A DNA stretch of 64,000 bases from an uncultured Peptostreptococcaceae bacterium (lineage in GTDB: Bacteria; Bacillota; Clostridia; Peptostreptococcales; Peptostreptococcaceae). Both the position numbers and the translations under genes were made by a program. Within the stretch, counting starts at the first letter, position 1. Every line of letters starts with the position of its first letter. Below are positions 35,230-44,385 of the stretch, piece by piece. The stretch lies in NCBI GenBank assembly GCA_944383455.1, contig CALWPP010000001.1, positions 124,001-188,000 of the forward strand, written 5' to 3'. The notes beneath the pieces are model-generated. The model saw only the letters and a list, made by a program, of their open reading frames with translations. It did no database searches and was not told where the DNA came from.

Positions 35230-36780
35230 TTAAACTATTTTTGTAGTAAAGTCTTCGATATTAATAACACCACTTACTATATCACTATAAAAATCTGGTT
35301 CGTGTGAAACTAACAAAACAGTTCCTTTAAATTCTTTTATAGCTTTTTTAAGCTCATCTTTTGCATCAACATCTAAGTGATTAGTAGGCTCATCAAGTAC
35401 TAATAAATTTATATTTTTAAGCATTATCTTACAAAGTCTTACCTTTGCTGCTTCTCCTCCACTCAATACTCTCATTTGACTTGTTATATGTTCATTAGTT
35501 AAACCACATTTTGCAAGACTTTGCCTTACTTCAAAATTGCTAAGACCAGGAAACTCTGCCCAAACTTCATCCATTGGTGTATTTGAGTTTTCTCTTGAAC
35601 TTTCCTGCTCAAAATATCCAACTTCTAAATATTCACCGTGAGTTACTTCTCCAGAAAATGGCTTTATTATTCCAAGTAAAGTTTTTAAAAGTGTAGATTT
35701 TCCTATACCATTTATTCCCTTTAAAGCTATTTTTTGATTTCTCTCAAGAGTGAAATTAAGTGGTTTTGTTAAAGCTTCATCATATCCTAATATTAAATCT
35801 TTTGCCTCAAAAATAAATCTACTTGGAGTTCTAGCTTCTTTAAATTCAAATGTAGGTTTTATTTTTTCTTTTGGTTTTTCTAGTATTTCCATTTTATCAA
35901 GTTGTTTTTGTCTACTATTTGCCATTCCACGAGTAGCAACACGTGCTTTATTTCTTTGAACAAAATCTTCAAGTCTTTTTCTTTCTTCAACTTGTCTTTC
36001 GTATGCTTGTTCTTCTTGACGTTTTTTAATGTCATTAAGTCTTACAAATTCGTCATAATTTCCTTTGTATCTGTTAAGTTCACCATTTTCCATATGATAT
36101 ATTACATTACAAGTATTATTTATAAAACTTATATCATGAGAAACTAATATAAAGCTATTTTCATAATCATTAAGGTACTTTGTAAGCCAAGTTATATGTT
36201 CTTCATCTAAATAATTTGTAGGCTCATCAAGTATTAAAATAGTTGGATTTTCAAGTAATAGTTTTGTAAGTAAAACTTTTGTTCTTTGTCCTCCACTTAA
36301 ATCAGTTACATCTTTATCAAGTCCAATACTTGATAATCCTAGACCATTTGCAACTTCTTGAATTTTTGCATCTATCATATAAAATCCACTATTTTCAAGT
36401 ATTGTTTGAATTTCTGATGTTTCTTCCATTAATTTTGCCATTTCTTCATCAGTTGCATCAGCCATTTTATCATACATTAAAAGCATTTCTTGTTCTAAAT
36501 CAAAGCTTTTCTTAAATGCATCTTGTAAAACTTCTTTTATAGTTCTGCCTTTTTCAAGTACTGTATGCTGGTCTAAATATCCTACAGTTACTCTTGAAGA
36601 CCATTTTATATTTCCAGCATCAGGCATTAATTTTTTAGTTATAATATTTAAAAAAGTAGATTTTCCTTCTCCATTTGCACCAACAAGTGCTATATGTTCT
36701 CCTTTTTTTAGCCTAAACGAAACATTTTCAAGTATAGTTCTTGCACCAAATCCGTGACTAACATTTTCAACAACTAGCAT
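35230..36780 (-). CDS. ABC-F family ATPase
   Basis: 516 residues, two ABC domains in one chain and no membrane part. The Walker A loops are GANGEGKST (about 34-42) and GINGIGKST (about 355-363). The ABC signatures are LSGGQRTKVLL and LSGGEAAKVRL, each followed by an LDEPTN(Y/H)LD Walker B. The interdomain linker (about 235-310) is charged and moderately long. The family acts on the ribosome in translation; members range from housekeeping (YbiT, Uup, EttA) to antibiotic protection. Length and linker point to the YbiT-like housekeeping class, with moderate certainty. ATG follows AAGAGGTGAAAAA. Confidence 0.9.
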   Translation of the reverse strand: MLVVENVSHGFGARTILENVSFRLKKGEHIALVGANGEGKSTFLNIITKKLMPDAGNIKWSSRVTVGYLDQHTVLEKGRTIKEVLQDAFKKSFDLEQEMLLMYDKMADATDEEMAKLMEETSEIQTILENSGFYMIDAKIQEVANGLGLSSIGLDKDVTDLSGGQRTKVLLTKLLLENPTILILDEPTNYLDEEHITWLTKYLNDYENSFILVSHDISFINNTCNVIYHMENGELNRYKGNYDEFVRLNDIKKRQEEQAYERQVEERKRLEDFVQRNKARVATRGMANSRQKQLDKMEILEKPKEKIKPTFEFKEARTPSRFIFEAKDLILGYDEALTKPLNFTLERNQKIALKGINGIGKSTLLKTLLGIIKPFSGEVTHGEYLEVGYFEQESSRENSNTPMDEVWAEFPGLSNFEVRQSLAKCGLTNEHITSQMRVLSGGEAAKVRLCKIMLKNINLLVLDEPTNHLDVDAKDELKKAIKEFKGTVLLVSHEPDFYSDIVSGVINIEDFTTKIV

Positions 36781-36847
36781 TTTTTCACCTCTTATTAAAT
36801 TATAATAATTTTATAATATATTTTTTTAAATTTTAAATCAAGAAAAA

Positions 36848-36876
36848 AAGCCATACATATTTTGTATAGCTAATGC
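36848..36876 (-). terminator. Intrinsic terminator of the phospholipase C-like gene
   Basis: Stem AGCTATAC/GTATGGCT (one G-U pair) followed leftward by T7; overlaps the end of the reading frame. Confidence 0.75.
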
Positions 36877-37586
36877 TTAATATTATTTAATATATCATCA
36901 TAAAACATAATCATAACTCCTGATGTTGTTCTTTGTGCCATGGTTACAGTTTTTATAGATGTAAAATAAAATTTAGACTTAATATCACATACATTTTTAT
37001 ATAAGTTATCTATTTTTATTGCATACAAAGAATTATAGTCTATATATGATTCAACACTACTAAGTAAAATAGGCTTCTCGTGAGATTTATATTTATTTAT
37101 TTTATGGTAATTCTTCTTTATAAATATTTCAAAAGGTCTATGATTATCAAGTAGTTTACCTTTTGCGTGATGTGGTATAGTCATATCTTGAATTAAATGA
37201 CAAGATGCACCGAAATAAAACATAGCTCTTTCATAATTTTCAAACGAGAAATATTTAAGTGCTTTACTGTAATACTTTTTTGCTAAAGTAAGTGCATTAT
37301 CTTCATATCCATACATTCCTTTTTTATGTATTGGATTATAAAAATGATGATACGATTTAAAGTCTTGGTCTGCCCAAACAAGACCTCTATCAATATTTAT
37401 AATATGTTTTTTAAAAAAATCATACTCTCTTTTATATCCATACATCCTAAGAATTTCAAGTGCTTGGTCTTGAATATTTAAGTGAGTCTTACAATCTGTT
37501 TTTATTATAGTCTTTTTTATTGGATTAACTATTTTAAAAGTCTTTTTAAGAGCTACTCCATATACTCGCTCTATTTTTCTTTTCAA
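36870..37586 (-). CDS. Zinc-dependent phospholipase C-like protein without signal peptide
   Basis: 238 residues. His/Asp residues characteristic of the alpha-toxin-type zinc phospholipase C are arranged as KTHLNIQDQA (about 33-42), DRGLVWADQDFKSYHHF (about 66-82), then ASCHLIQDMTIPHHAKG (about 127-143) and DNHRPFE. Secreted enzymes use the mature N-terminal Trp as a zinc ligand after signal cleavage. Here the N-terminus is basic with no signal sequence, so it is either cytosolic, exported otherwise, or a relative with another function. TTG start behind GGGGGAATTTA. It follows the amidase by 11 bases in one operon. Confidence 0.75.
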   Translation of the reverse strand: MKRKIERVYGVALKKTFKIVNPIKKTIIKTDCKTHLNIQDQALEILRMYGYKREYDFFKKHIINIDRGLVWADQDFKSYHHFYNPIHKKGMYGYEDNALTLAKKYYSKALKYFSFENYERAMFYFGASCHLIQDMTIPHHAKGKLLDNHRPFEIFIKKNYHKINKYKSHEKPILLSSVESYIDYNSLYAIKIDNLYKNVCDIKSKFYFTSIKTVTMAQRTTSGVMIMFYDDILNNIKH

Positions 37587-37597
37587 ATAAATTCCCC

Positions 37598-38344
37598 CTA
37601 TTTATTAAAGTATTTATCTATACCATTTGCTACACTTTCCATCATTTTATTTTGGTAATTTTTATCTGACATCATTAAATCCTCATTATAATTACTTAAA
37701 AATCCCATCTCGAGAATAACAACAGGAACTTTTGACCAGTTAAATCCTGTTATATCATTTCTTTCAAATATTCCATTTATCTTTATACCCGAATTTTCCA
37801 TACTTTCTTTGATTAAATTGGCAAAATCACTACTTACTTCATAAATAGATGTAGTGTTTGAATTATCTTTAGATGGAATTAAGATACTTGCACCAGTTTT
37901 TGATGAATCATTTAAACTATCTGCGTGAATTCTTATAACAAAATTTGCATTTTTTTGATTTGCAAATATTGCTCTTTCTGAATTGCTAATATTTACATTA
38001 TGACTTTCTCTTGTCATAATTACATTATATCCTTTTTTTTGTAATATGTCTTTTAATACAAGTGATGCTTCTAAATTAAGTACATACTCTGGCTTTTTTG
38101 TAGCAACTCCTGTTGCACCTTGAGATACTCTTGGCTTTTTTTGAGATGAACCTGGTGCTACTTGCTCTAAGTTTTTATCTCCCTTTTCTTGATGCCCTGG
38201 GTCTATACAAATTATTATATTTTTTTTAGTATCTTCCTCAACAAAAGATACTACAGATGTTTTTTCATTTAATAAACTCAAATCGATTAGAATTCCAAAT
38301 ACCCAAAAAAATAATATAATAAAAAATAGTTTGTAGTTTTTCAT
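37598..38344 (-). CDS. N-acetylmuramoyl-L-alanine amidase (amidase_3), membrane-anchored
   Basis: 248 residues. An N-terminal membrane anchor or signal (about 5-24) precedes an amidase_3 domain with zinc ligands in CIDPGH (about 46-51), Glu of NLEASL (about 90-95) and IRIHADS (about 138-144), and the catalytic Glu in VVILEMGFLSN (about 209-219). It cuts the MurNAc-L-alanine bond of peptidoglycan outside the membrane. It could be CwlD-like (spore cortex muramic lactam) or vegetative; a second amidase lies at 61652. ATG follows AAAGGAAAAATTAAACT. Confidence 0.88.
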   Translation of the reverse strand: MKNYKLFFIILFFWVFGILIDLSLLNEKTSVVSFVEEDTKKNIIICIDPGHQEKGDKNLEQVAPGSSQKKPRVSQGATGVATKKPEYVLNLEASLVLKDILQKKGYNVIMTRESHNVNISNSERAIFANQKNANFVIRIHADSLNDSSKTGASILIPSKDNSNTTSIYEVSSDFANLIKESMENSGIKINGIFERNDITGFNWSKVPVVILEMGFLSNYNEDLMMSDKNYQNKMMESVANGIDKYFNK

Positions 38345-38789
38345 AGTTTAATTTTTCCTTTCTTTTTTATTATATTTTTCCAATAACACTAATTTTTATT
38401 ATTACTTTTTTGTATATAATTTTATTATTTTTATCTGTTATTATAGTTAAACTATTAAAAATAGTAAAAAAACTACATACACTTCTTTAATTTTTAAAAT
38501 TATGGTTTATAAACACTAGTCTTTTCAAGATATATCATAAAATTACTCAATAAAGTTAGTAAATTTATTTATAATCATTAAACCTACTCTAATTATTTAT
38601 AAATATTAATTACATTTATTTTCAGTATGACTACTGTAAATTTAAATAATATAGTTAATTATTTTTACATTTATTTTCTTTTATAGTAATGTTTTTATTA
38701 TTAGATTTATGAGAATTAAAAAAAACTTAATGAGTAAAATAAAACAAAGCACCATTGACATTAAAATCAATCAAAAAAGGCGGTGTTTT
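38345..38789. other. Gene-free stretch between the amidase gene and spoIVB
   Basis: 445 bases of strongly A/T-rich sequence carrying the divergent promoters of the amidase operon and spoIVB. I see no convincing sigma-A hexamer pair. spoIVB in this group is normally driven by forespore sigma factors, whose boxes I could not assign with confidence. The last 45 bases form a possible hairpin around the spoIVB ribosome site (AAAGCACC near 38747 with GGTGTTTT at 38782-38789). Confidence 0.5.
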
Positions 38790-39743
38790 ATGTTTTTTAC
38801 GGGTAATAAATTTAAAAATAAATTTAGCGTTTATTTATACATAGCATTTTTAATGCTATTTTCTTTTACTAATTTTGGGTATTGTGAAGAAGATTATTTA
38901 ATACCTATGGGTAATATAATTCAAATTGATGCAGAGTTAAATCAGGTTATAGTTAGAAATCAAGTTAAAAACTCCCCCTTTCTAGTAGGAGATAGATTGA
39001 TAAGCATTAACAAAATAAAAATAGAAAACTACAGAGACTTTTCAGACGTTTTTTATAATTTAGACAATAATAGTTATGTTCAAGTTGAAATTATTAGAGG
39101 AGATAATAAGCTAGAACTAAAAACATCAAAGTCCAATCTAGAAAAGCTAAATCTAAATAATAGTGTGTCAGGATTTGCAACACTTACCTATATAGACCCA
39201 AAAACTAATAATTTTGGGGCTGTTGGTCATCCTATAGGAATTGGTTGTTGTAAAATGCTTCCTATAAAAAATGGCTATATTTTTACAACTAACGAAACTA
39301 CCATAAAAAAATCTACAAAAGGTAATGTAGGATTTTTAAATGCTAAGAGAATACACTCAGTAGGAAAATTTAAAGATAATAACACATTTGGTATAAAAGG
39401 TAATATAGTTACAATGGATACACAAAATTTAAAGAAATACAAAATAGCTTCTCTAAACGAAGTTAAGTTGGGTAAAGCACAACTAGTTCTTCAAAATAAA
39501 AATTCAGAAATAGAAAAATATGATATAGAGATTTTACAAATAGATAAGCAATTATCACCAGAGTCAAAAACTTTTAAAATAAAAATAACAGATGAAAAAC
39601 TTTTAAATATGACTGGTGGAATAGTTCAGGGTATGAGTGGTGCACCAATAATTCAAGACGATAAAATTATAGGTGCTATATCACACGCAATAGAAAATAA
39701 TCCTCAAACCGGATATGCAGTATTTATAAAATGGATGTTATAA
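38790..39743 (+). CDS. spoIVB: SpoIVB serine peptidase (S55)
   Basis: 317 residues: signal or anchor helix (about 13-33), a PDZ domain (about 50-110) and the S55 peptidase domain with catalytic His in AVGHPIG and catalytic Ser in QGMSGAPII near the C-terminus. SpoIVB is secreted from the forespore and triggers pro-sigma-K processing through SpoIVFA. In Clostridioides-type organisms that pathway is partly absent, so the target here is open. I start at ATG 38790 behind GGCGGTG; the in-frame ATG at 38709 has no ribosome site. It ends in a shared terminator with yunB. Confidence 0.92.
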   Translation: MFFTGNKFKNKFSVYLYIAFLMLFSFTNFGYCEEDYLIPMGNIIQIDAELNQVIVRNQVKNSPFLVGDRLISINKIKIENYRDFSDVFYNLDNNSYVQVEIIRGDNKLELKTSKSNLEKLNLNNSVSGFATLTYIDPKTNNFGAVGHPIGIGCCKMLPIKNGYIFTTNETTIKKSTKGNVGFLNAKRIHSVGKFKDNNTFGIKGNIVTMDTQNLKKYKIASLNEVKLGKAQLVLQNKNSEIEKYDIEILQIDKQLSPESKTFKIKITDEKLLNMTGGIVQGMSGAPIIQDDKIIGAISHAIENNPQTGYAVFIKWML

Positions 39744-39744
39744 T

Positions 39745-39782
39745 AAAAAAGATATCAACAATTTTGTTGATATCTTTTATTC
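39745..39782. terminator. Bidirectional terminator between spoIVB and yunB
   Basis: Perfect stem AAAAGATATCAACA/TGTTGATATCTTTT with A/T runs on both flanks. Confidence 0.9.
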
Positions 39783-40457
39783 TGTTTCATACATATTAGG
39801 AGATAATTCTTCTGGAACATTTACATAACTATTAGGTACATCACCAACTATTATAGTTTCGCATATCGGAACTTGAGCTTTTATTTCTTTTGTTTGACTT
39901 ATAAGTGGCACAACAATATCAACTTGAGTACTAACTTCTAAATATATTCTATGCCTTGTTTGATTTATCCCAGCATCTTCAAATTCAGTCTTAAAATTTA
40001 CATAAACTGTACCTATTGGTTCTATTGATAACTTAAGCTTTGGTCCATATTTTGCAAGTATTGGGCTATTAAGCGCTGTACCTATTGGTATATAAGAAGT
40101 AGTTGTTTTTACTTTTTTTAGCTCATTTTGAATTTCAAGTGCAACATCTGATGCTATTTTATTCATTTCTATAGTATTTGATTGAATCATAGATATTTTT
40201 CCATTTGAATCAATCTTTGTTGTCATAAGGTCAGAATAAGCTATTTTGCCATTTATAATTTCTCCAACTGCTTTATTTATAGACCTATTTCCTATTTCTT
40301 CAGCTTTAGTCTCTGCTAGTATTTTTATTGATGGAGTTAGGCTTTTATCTATGTACAAAAAACCTACAAAAAAAACAAAAAATATATTAATAAATAAAAA
40401 ATATATGATAAACTTTTTAAAATTATTTCTTCTTCGTCTTTTTAATCTTCTATTCAC
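39777..40457 (-). CDS. yunB: Sporulation protein YunB
   Basis: 226 residues. A very basic N-terminus (MNRRLKRRRRNNFKK) and one membrane helix (about 16-34) precede an extracytoplasmic domain containing IPIGTALNSPILAKYGP (about 122-138), the family's most conserved part. In B. subtilis yunB is a sigma-E gene needed for normal spore formation; its biochemical role is unknown. Start GTG behind AAGGAGCAAAATT. Neighbouring spoIVB supports a sporulation role. Confidence 0.88.
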   Translation of the reverse strand: MNRRLKRRRRNNFKKFIIYFLFINIFFVFFVGFLYIDKSLTPSIKILAETKAEEIGNRSINKAVGEIINGKIAYSDLMTTKIDSNGKISMIQSNTIEMNKIASDVALEIQNELKKVKTTTSYIPIGTALNSPILAKYGPKLKLSIEPIGTVYVNFKTEFEDAGINQTRHRIYLEVSTQVDIVVPLISQTKEIKAQVPICETIIVGDVPNSYVNVPEELSPNMYETE

Positions 40458-40642
40458 AATTTTGCTCCTTATATAATAACTATATATTTAATATATATGA
40501 AAAAAATAATATTATTTTCTAATTTATTTATATAATAAACATATTTATAAATATAAAGGTAAAAAATAATATAGCATTCATTACACTACAAAATACTTAT
40601 AGTTTATGGTATAATATTAATTCAAGTAAGGAGGTTGTGTTT

Positions 40643-43420
40643 GTGAAAAATAATTCTAATGATAATAAAATAAGACGTAAGCAGACCAGTACTTCTAATA
40701 GTAAAACAGCTAACAAAAGTACTATATCTAAAAATAATCCCCAAAAACCGTCTCCTAAAAAAGACAAAGGTAAACCTTGGAGATTTATTGGAATATGTTT
40801 GCTTGTTATATTAGTTGTTGCTTCTGCAGCAGCTACAGCGCTTGTATCTTCTTCCCTTAAAGATGTTCAGCCTGTAACAAAAGCAGAACTTGATAAAAGA
40901 ACTTATGAAACAACTAAAATAAACTATGCAACTGGTGAACTTATGACAGATGTAAAATCTGTTAATAAAAAATCGCCAATACCTATTGATTATATGCCTT
41001 CAAATATAATAAATGCAGTAGTTGCTATAGAAGACGAAAGATTTTATGAGCACAATGGTGTTGATATTAAGGGTCTAATAAGAGCAGCTGTTATAAATAT
41101 TTTATCTGATAAATCACCTGGTGGAAGTACTATACCTATGCAGATTTCTAAAATGCTTCTTACTACTGACCAAAAGACTTTATCTCGTAAAATAAAAGAT
41201 ATTTACTACGCTTATGATATGAGTAAAACTTTAACTAAAAATGAAATTCTTGAAGTTTACTTAAATAACTTCTTCGTTGGTAGAGGATTAATCGGTGTTC
41301 AAGCTGGTGCTAATGGATATTTTAGTAAAGATGCTAAAGATTTAACTTTAGCAGAATGCGCACTTTTAGCAGGTGTTACTCAATTTCCAACTAAATATTC
41401 ACCTTACAATACAGCAAAACTTGATGGTAACGAAACAAAAGAAGACCTTGAAAACAAACTTTTATTTTATATAAATACTTCAGAAGATAATTTTGATGAC
41501 CCAACTATCGTTGAGATTAATATGATAGATAAACTGCTTGAGTGGGGTCTTTTAAAAGATTATAGTATGGATGAAAATGATTTATACAACAAATTAAAGT
41601 CAGGTTCTATGGTTGTTAGAAAAGCATTACCAAATCCAGATGCAATAACTAGAAGAAATGTTGTACTTGGAAAAATGAAAGAACTTGGTTACATAACTGA
41701 AGCTGAATATAATGAGGCAAAAGCTGAGCCAATAAACATAAAACTTCCAAAGCCTGATGATATTGTAGAGTCTTCTGTTGAATCATATATAGAAACAGAA
41801 GTTATAAATGCACTTATAAAAAATGGACATAGCGAAGATGAAGCTATTAATATGTATTATAATGGTGGTATGACTATATCCTCTACAATAGACCCTAAAA
41901 TGCAAAGTATATTAGAAGATGAATATGCCAATAATTCAAATTTCCCAGGACATAAAGTAGGTCCAAATGGAATAAGTCAACCTCAATCTTCATCAGTAAT
42001 AATAGATTATAAAACAGGTCATATAAAAGCGCTTATTGGTGGTAGAAATATAACTGATAGAAAAGCGTTAAATAGAGCTAAAGAACCTCAACAACCAGGT
42101 TCTACAATAAAACCTTTAACTGTTTATACACCTGCAATAGATACTCTAAAAATTACTCAGTCTACTACTATTAGTGATAAAAAGGGTGGCTATAAATTTA
42201 ATTATAATGGATGGAGCCCAAAGACCACTACATCAGGATCTGGAAATATGAGTTTACGTTTAGCTCTTGCTAAATCATCAAATACAATAGCAGTAAAAAC
42301 TGCCGAAATGCTTGGAGATTCAAAAGAAGAAGTTATTGATATAATGATAGATTACCTAAGAAATTTTGGTGTTAGTACAATTCAAGCAGATTCTCACGAT
42401 AGAAGTATGGCAGCCTTAACTCTTGGTGGTATGAGTAAAGGTATATCTCCTCTTGAAGTTGCAGCAGCCTATGGAACTTTAGCAAATGGTGGAGTATATA
42501 TTGAGCCTATAATATTTACAACTATAACATCTTTTGATGACCAATTAATAGTTAAAAATACACCAGAGACTCATAAGGTCGTTGATCCAGAAGTTGCCTA
42601 TGTTATAACTGATATGTTAAAAGCAGTTGTTACAGAAGGTACAGGAGGTAGAGCAAAGCTTTCTAATATGCCTGTTGCAGGAAAAACTGGTACAACTAAT
42701 AATACTCTTGATGTTTGGTTTGCAGGGTATACACCATACTATGTATGTGCTACATACATAGGAGATGATGCTGGTGTTAGAGACCCAGAAACTGGGGAAA
42801 TAGTTGAAAGAAGAAGTGTAAAAGGTGGAAGTGGTTCTGCTGCTAGTCTATGGCAAAAAATAATGAGTAGAGTTCACAAAAACCTAACTTATACAGAATT
42901 TAAAGTACCTGATAATATATACTTTACTAATATTAATCTAAAAGATGGAGGTAAGTCTTCGTCTGGAAGTAAAGCAGCATTTATAAATGGTACTGCTCCG
43001 AGCAGAAATTCAGTAGAACAACCTACTTATGAAGTTCCTGTTCCAGAAGAAAATACAAATACTAACGATAATATGAATAATAATGAAAATATAAACAACG
43101 AATTACAAGTTCCAGAAGGAGATAACTCAATAAATCAACCCGAATTTGGTAATCCTGAGGAAAATAATAACTCTGGTGTAATAACTCCTCCAGATAATAA
43201 TAACTCAACGACTCCAGTTGAACCAAATATTCCTGTAGACGATGGAAATACTGGACAGACTGAAACTCCAAGTCCTCCAGCTAATAATACTCCTACAAAC
43301 CCAACTGATCCAAATACTCCTGAGGTAAAACCTCCATCTAACAACAATCCTCCAGCACCAGAGGAACCATCACCACCAGTTGTTAGTCCAGACCCTAACC
43401 AACCGGTAGTTAGTGAATAA
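40643..43420 (+). CDS. Class A penicillin-binding protein (PBP1A type)
   Basis: 925 residues. A basic cytosolic tail and membrane anchor (about 50-73) precede a GT51 glycosyltransferase domain (EDERFYEHNGVD, GGSTIPMQI, RKIKDIYYA; about 115-300). A transpeptidase domain follows with PGSTIKPL (SxxK), SSN and GKTGTT (about 445-770). A Pro/Asn/Glu-rich low-complexity tail makes up the last about 120 residues. It polymerises and cross-links peptidoglycan outside the membrane. I use GTG 40643, eight bases after AAGGAGG; GTG 40637 is too close. A TATAAT at 40610-40615 is a likely -10. The tail probably spans the wall. Confidence 0.94.
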   Translation: MKNNSNDNKIRRKQTSTSNSKTANKSTISKNNPQKPSPKKDKGKPWRFIGICLLVILVVASAAATALVSSSLKDVQPVTKAELDKRTYETTKINYATGELMTDVKSVNKKSPIPIDYMPSNIINAVVAIEDERFYEHNGVDIKGLIRAAVINILSDKSPGGSTIPMQISKMLLTTDQKTLSRKIKDIYYAYDMSKTLTKNEILEVYLNNFFVGRGLIGVQAGANGYFSKDAKDLTLAECALLAGVTQFPTKYSPYNTAKLDGNETKEDLENKLLFYINTSEDNFDDPTIVEINMIDKLLEWGLLKDYSMDENDLYNKLKSGSMVVRKALPNPDAITRRNVVLGKMKELGYITEAEYNEAKAEPINIKLPKPDDIVESSVESYIETEVINALIKNGHSEDEAINMYYNGGMTISSTIDPKMQSILEDEYANNSNFPGHKVGPNGISQPQSSSVIIDYKTGHIKALIGGRNITDRKALNRAKEPQQPGSTIKPLTVYTPAIDTLKITQSTTISDKKGGYKFNYNGWSPKTTTSGSGNMSLRLALAKSSNTIAVKTAEMLGDSKEEVIDIMIDYLRNFGVSTIQADSHDRSMAALTLGGMSKGISPLEVAAAYGTLANGGVYIEPIIFTTITSFDDQLIVKNTPETHKVVDPEVAYVITDMLKAVVTEGTGGRAKLSNMPVAGKTGTTNNTLDVWFAGYTPYYVCATYIGDDAGVRDPETGEIVERRSVKGGSGSAASLWQKIMSRVHKNLTYTEFKVPDNIYFTNINLKDGGKSSSGSKAAFINGTAPSRNSVEQPTYEVPVPEENTNTNDNMNNNENINNELQVPEGDNSINQPEFGNPEENNNSGVITPPDNNNSTTPVEPNIPVDDGNTGQTETPSPPANNTPTNPTDPNTPEVKPPSNNNPPAPEEPSPPVVSPDPNQPVVSE

Positions 43421-43452
43421 AAAACACTTGGCATAAAGCCAAGTGTTTTTTA
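43419..43452. terminator. Bidirectional terminator
   Basis: Perfect stem AAAAAACACTTGGC/GCCAAGTGTTTTTT between the PBP gene and the leftward ABC transporter operon. Confidence 0.92.
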
Positions 43453-44385
43453 TCTTTCTCCTTTTTTATATGAATTACCAAGTGATGCTGGAGCCTTAGA
43501 ACTTTTTACAAATAATACTAATATTACTAAAGTTACTATATATGGTATCATAGAAAGTAAACTCTCATTTACATTAAGTCCTAAAGTTGGATTTCCAAGA
43601 TATATAGACATTGCAGTTGAAAATCCAAAAAGTAAACAAGCTACCATAGCCCATTGTGGTCTCCATTTTCCAAATATAACAGCAGCTATCGCTATATATC
43701 CTTGACCAGATATAAGTGTTGGTCTAAATGATGATGATACAGCAAGACTCATAGCAGCTCCACCAAATCCTGCAAGTATTCCTGATATTATTACAGCTAT
43801 ATATCTTATATTTACTACACTTATCCCTAAAGTATCTGCTGCTCCTGGATGCTCTCCAACTGCTCTTACTCTAAGTCCAAATTTTGTCTTATATAATACA
43901 TACCAAGTTAAAAATACAAATATAAATGCCAAAAATACTGTAGCGTAAGAATTAAATAAAGTATCTAGTACACTACCTTGTTCAAAAACTCCATTAAGTG
44001 GTCTTGGTATTTTATTTTCTATTGGTATTGTTGGAGTAGTTGTTGAACCTTCAAATAATATCTTTGACATAAAAAGTGCAAGACCTGGAGCTAATAAATT
44101 TATGGCAACTCCAGATATAGTATGGTCTGCATTAAAGCTAACTGTAGCAATTGCGTGTATAAGTGCAAAAAATGCTCCAGAAATTCCTCCTACAATAAAC
44201 GAAAGCCACGGATTTCCTGTTAATGCTCCACAAGCAGCTCCAGAAAAAGCTCCTATTGTCATCATTCCTTCTATACCTATATTTACAATACCAGAGTTTT
44301 CTGAAAAAACTCCACCTAATGCTGCAAATATAAGGGGTGTTGCATACATCAAGGTAGTACTAATTATTAAAGCTATATCTTCCAT
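43450..44385 (-). CDS. ABC transporter permease, nucleoside type (NupQ/YufQ-like)
   Basis: 311 residues, about nine helices, BPD_transp_2 family. The conserved permease segments ENSGIVNIGIEGMM (about 29-42) and TKFGLRVRAVGEHPGAADTLGI (starting about 167, the EAA-like coupling loop) are clear. With the second permease, ATPase and BMP lipoprotein it forms one complete importer, most likely for purine nucleosides. Its start overlaps the previous stop by one base (TAATG). Last gene of the operon, ending in a shared terminator. Confidence 0.9.
   Translation of the reverse strand: MEDIALIISTTLMYATPLIFAALGGVFSENSGIVNIGIEGMMTIGAFSGAACGALTGNPWLSFIVGGISGAFFALIHAIATVSFNADHTISGVAINLLAPGLALFMSKILFEGSTTTPTIPIENKIPRPLNGVFEQGSVLDTLFNSYATVFLAFIFVFLTWYVLYKTKFGLRVRAVGEHPGAADTLGISVVNIRYIAVIISGILAGFGGAAMSLAVSSSFRPTLISGQGYIAIAAVIFGKWRPQWAMVACLLFGFSTAMSIYLGNPTLGLNVNESLLSMIPYIVTLVILVLFVKSSKAPASLGNSYKKGER

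Noticed and set aside
43135-43434. Glycine-rich open frame opposite the C-terminal tail of the class A PBP
   Set aside because: It is the mirror of the low-complexity Pro/Asn/Glu tail; no start signal and it overlaps the shared terminator.
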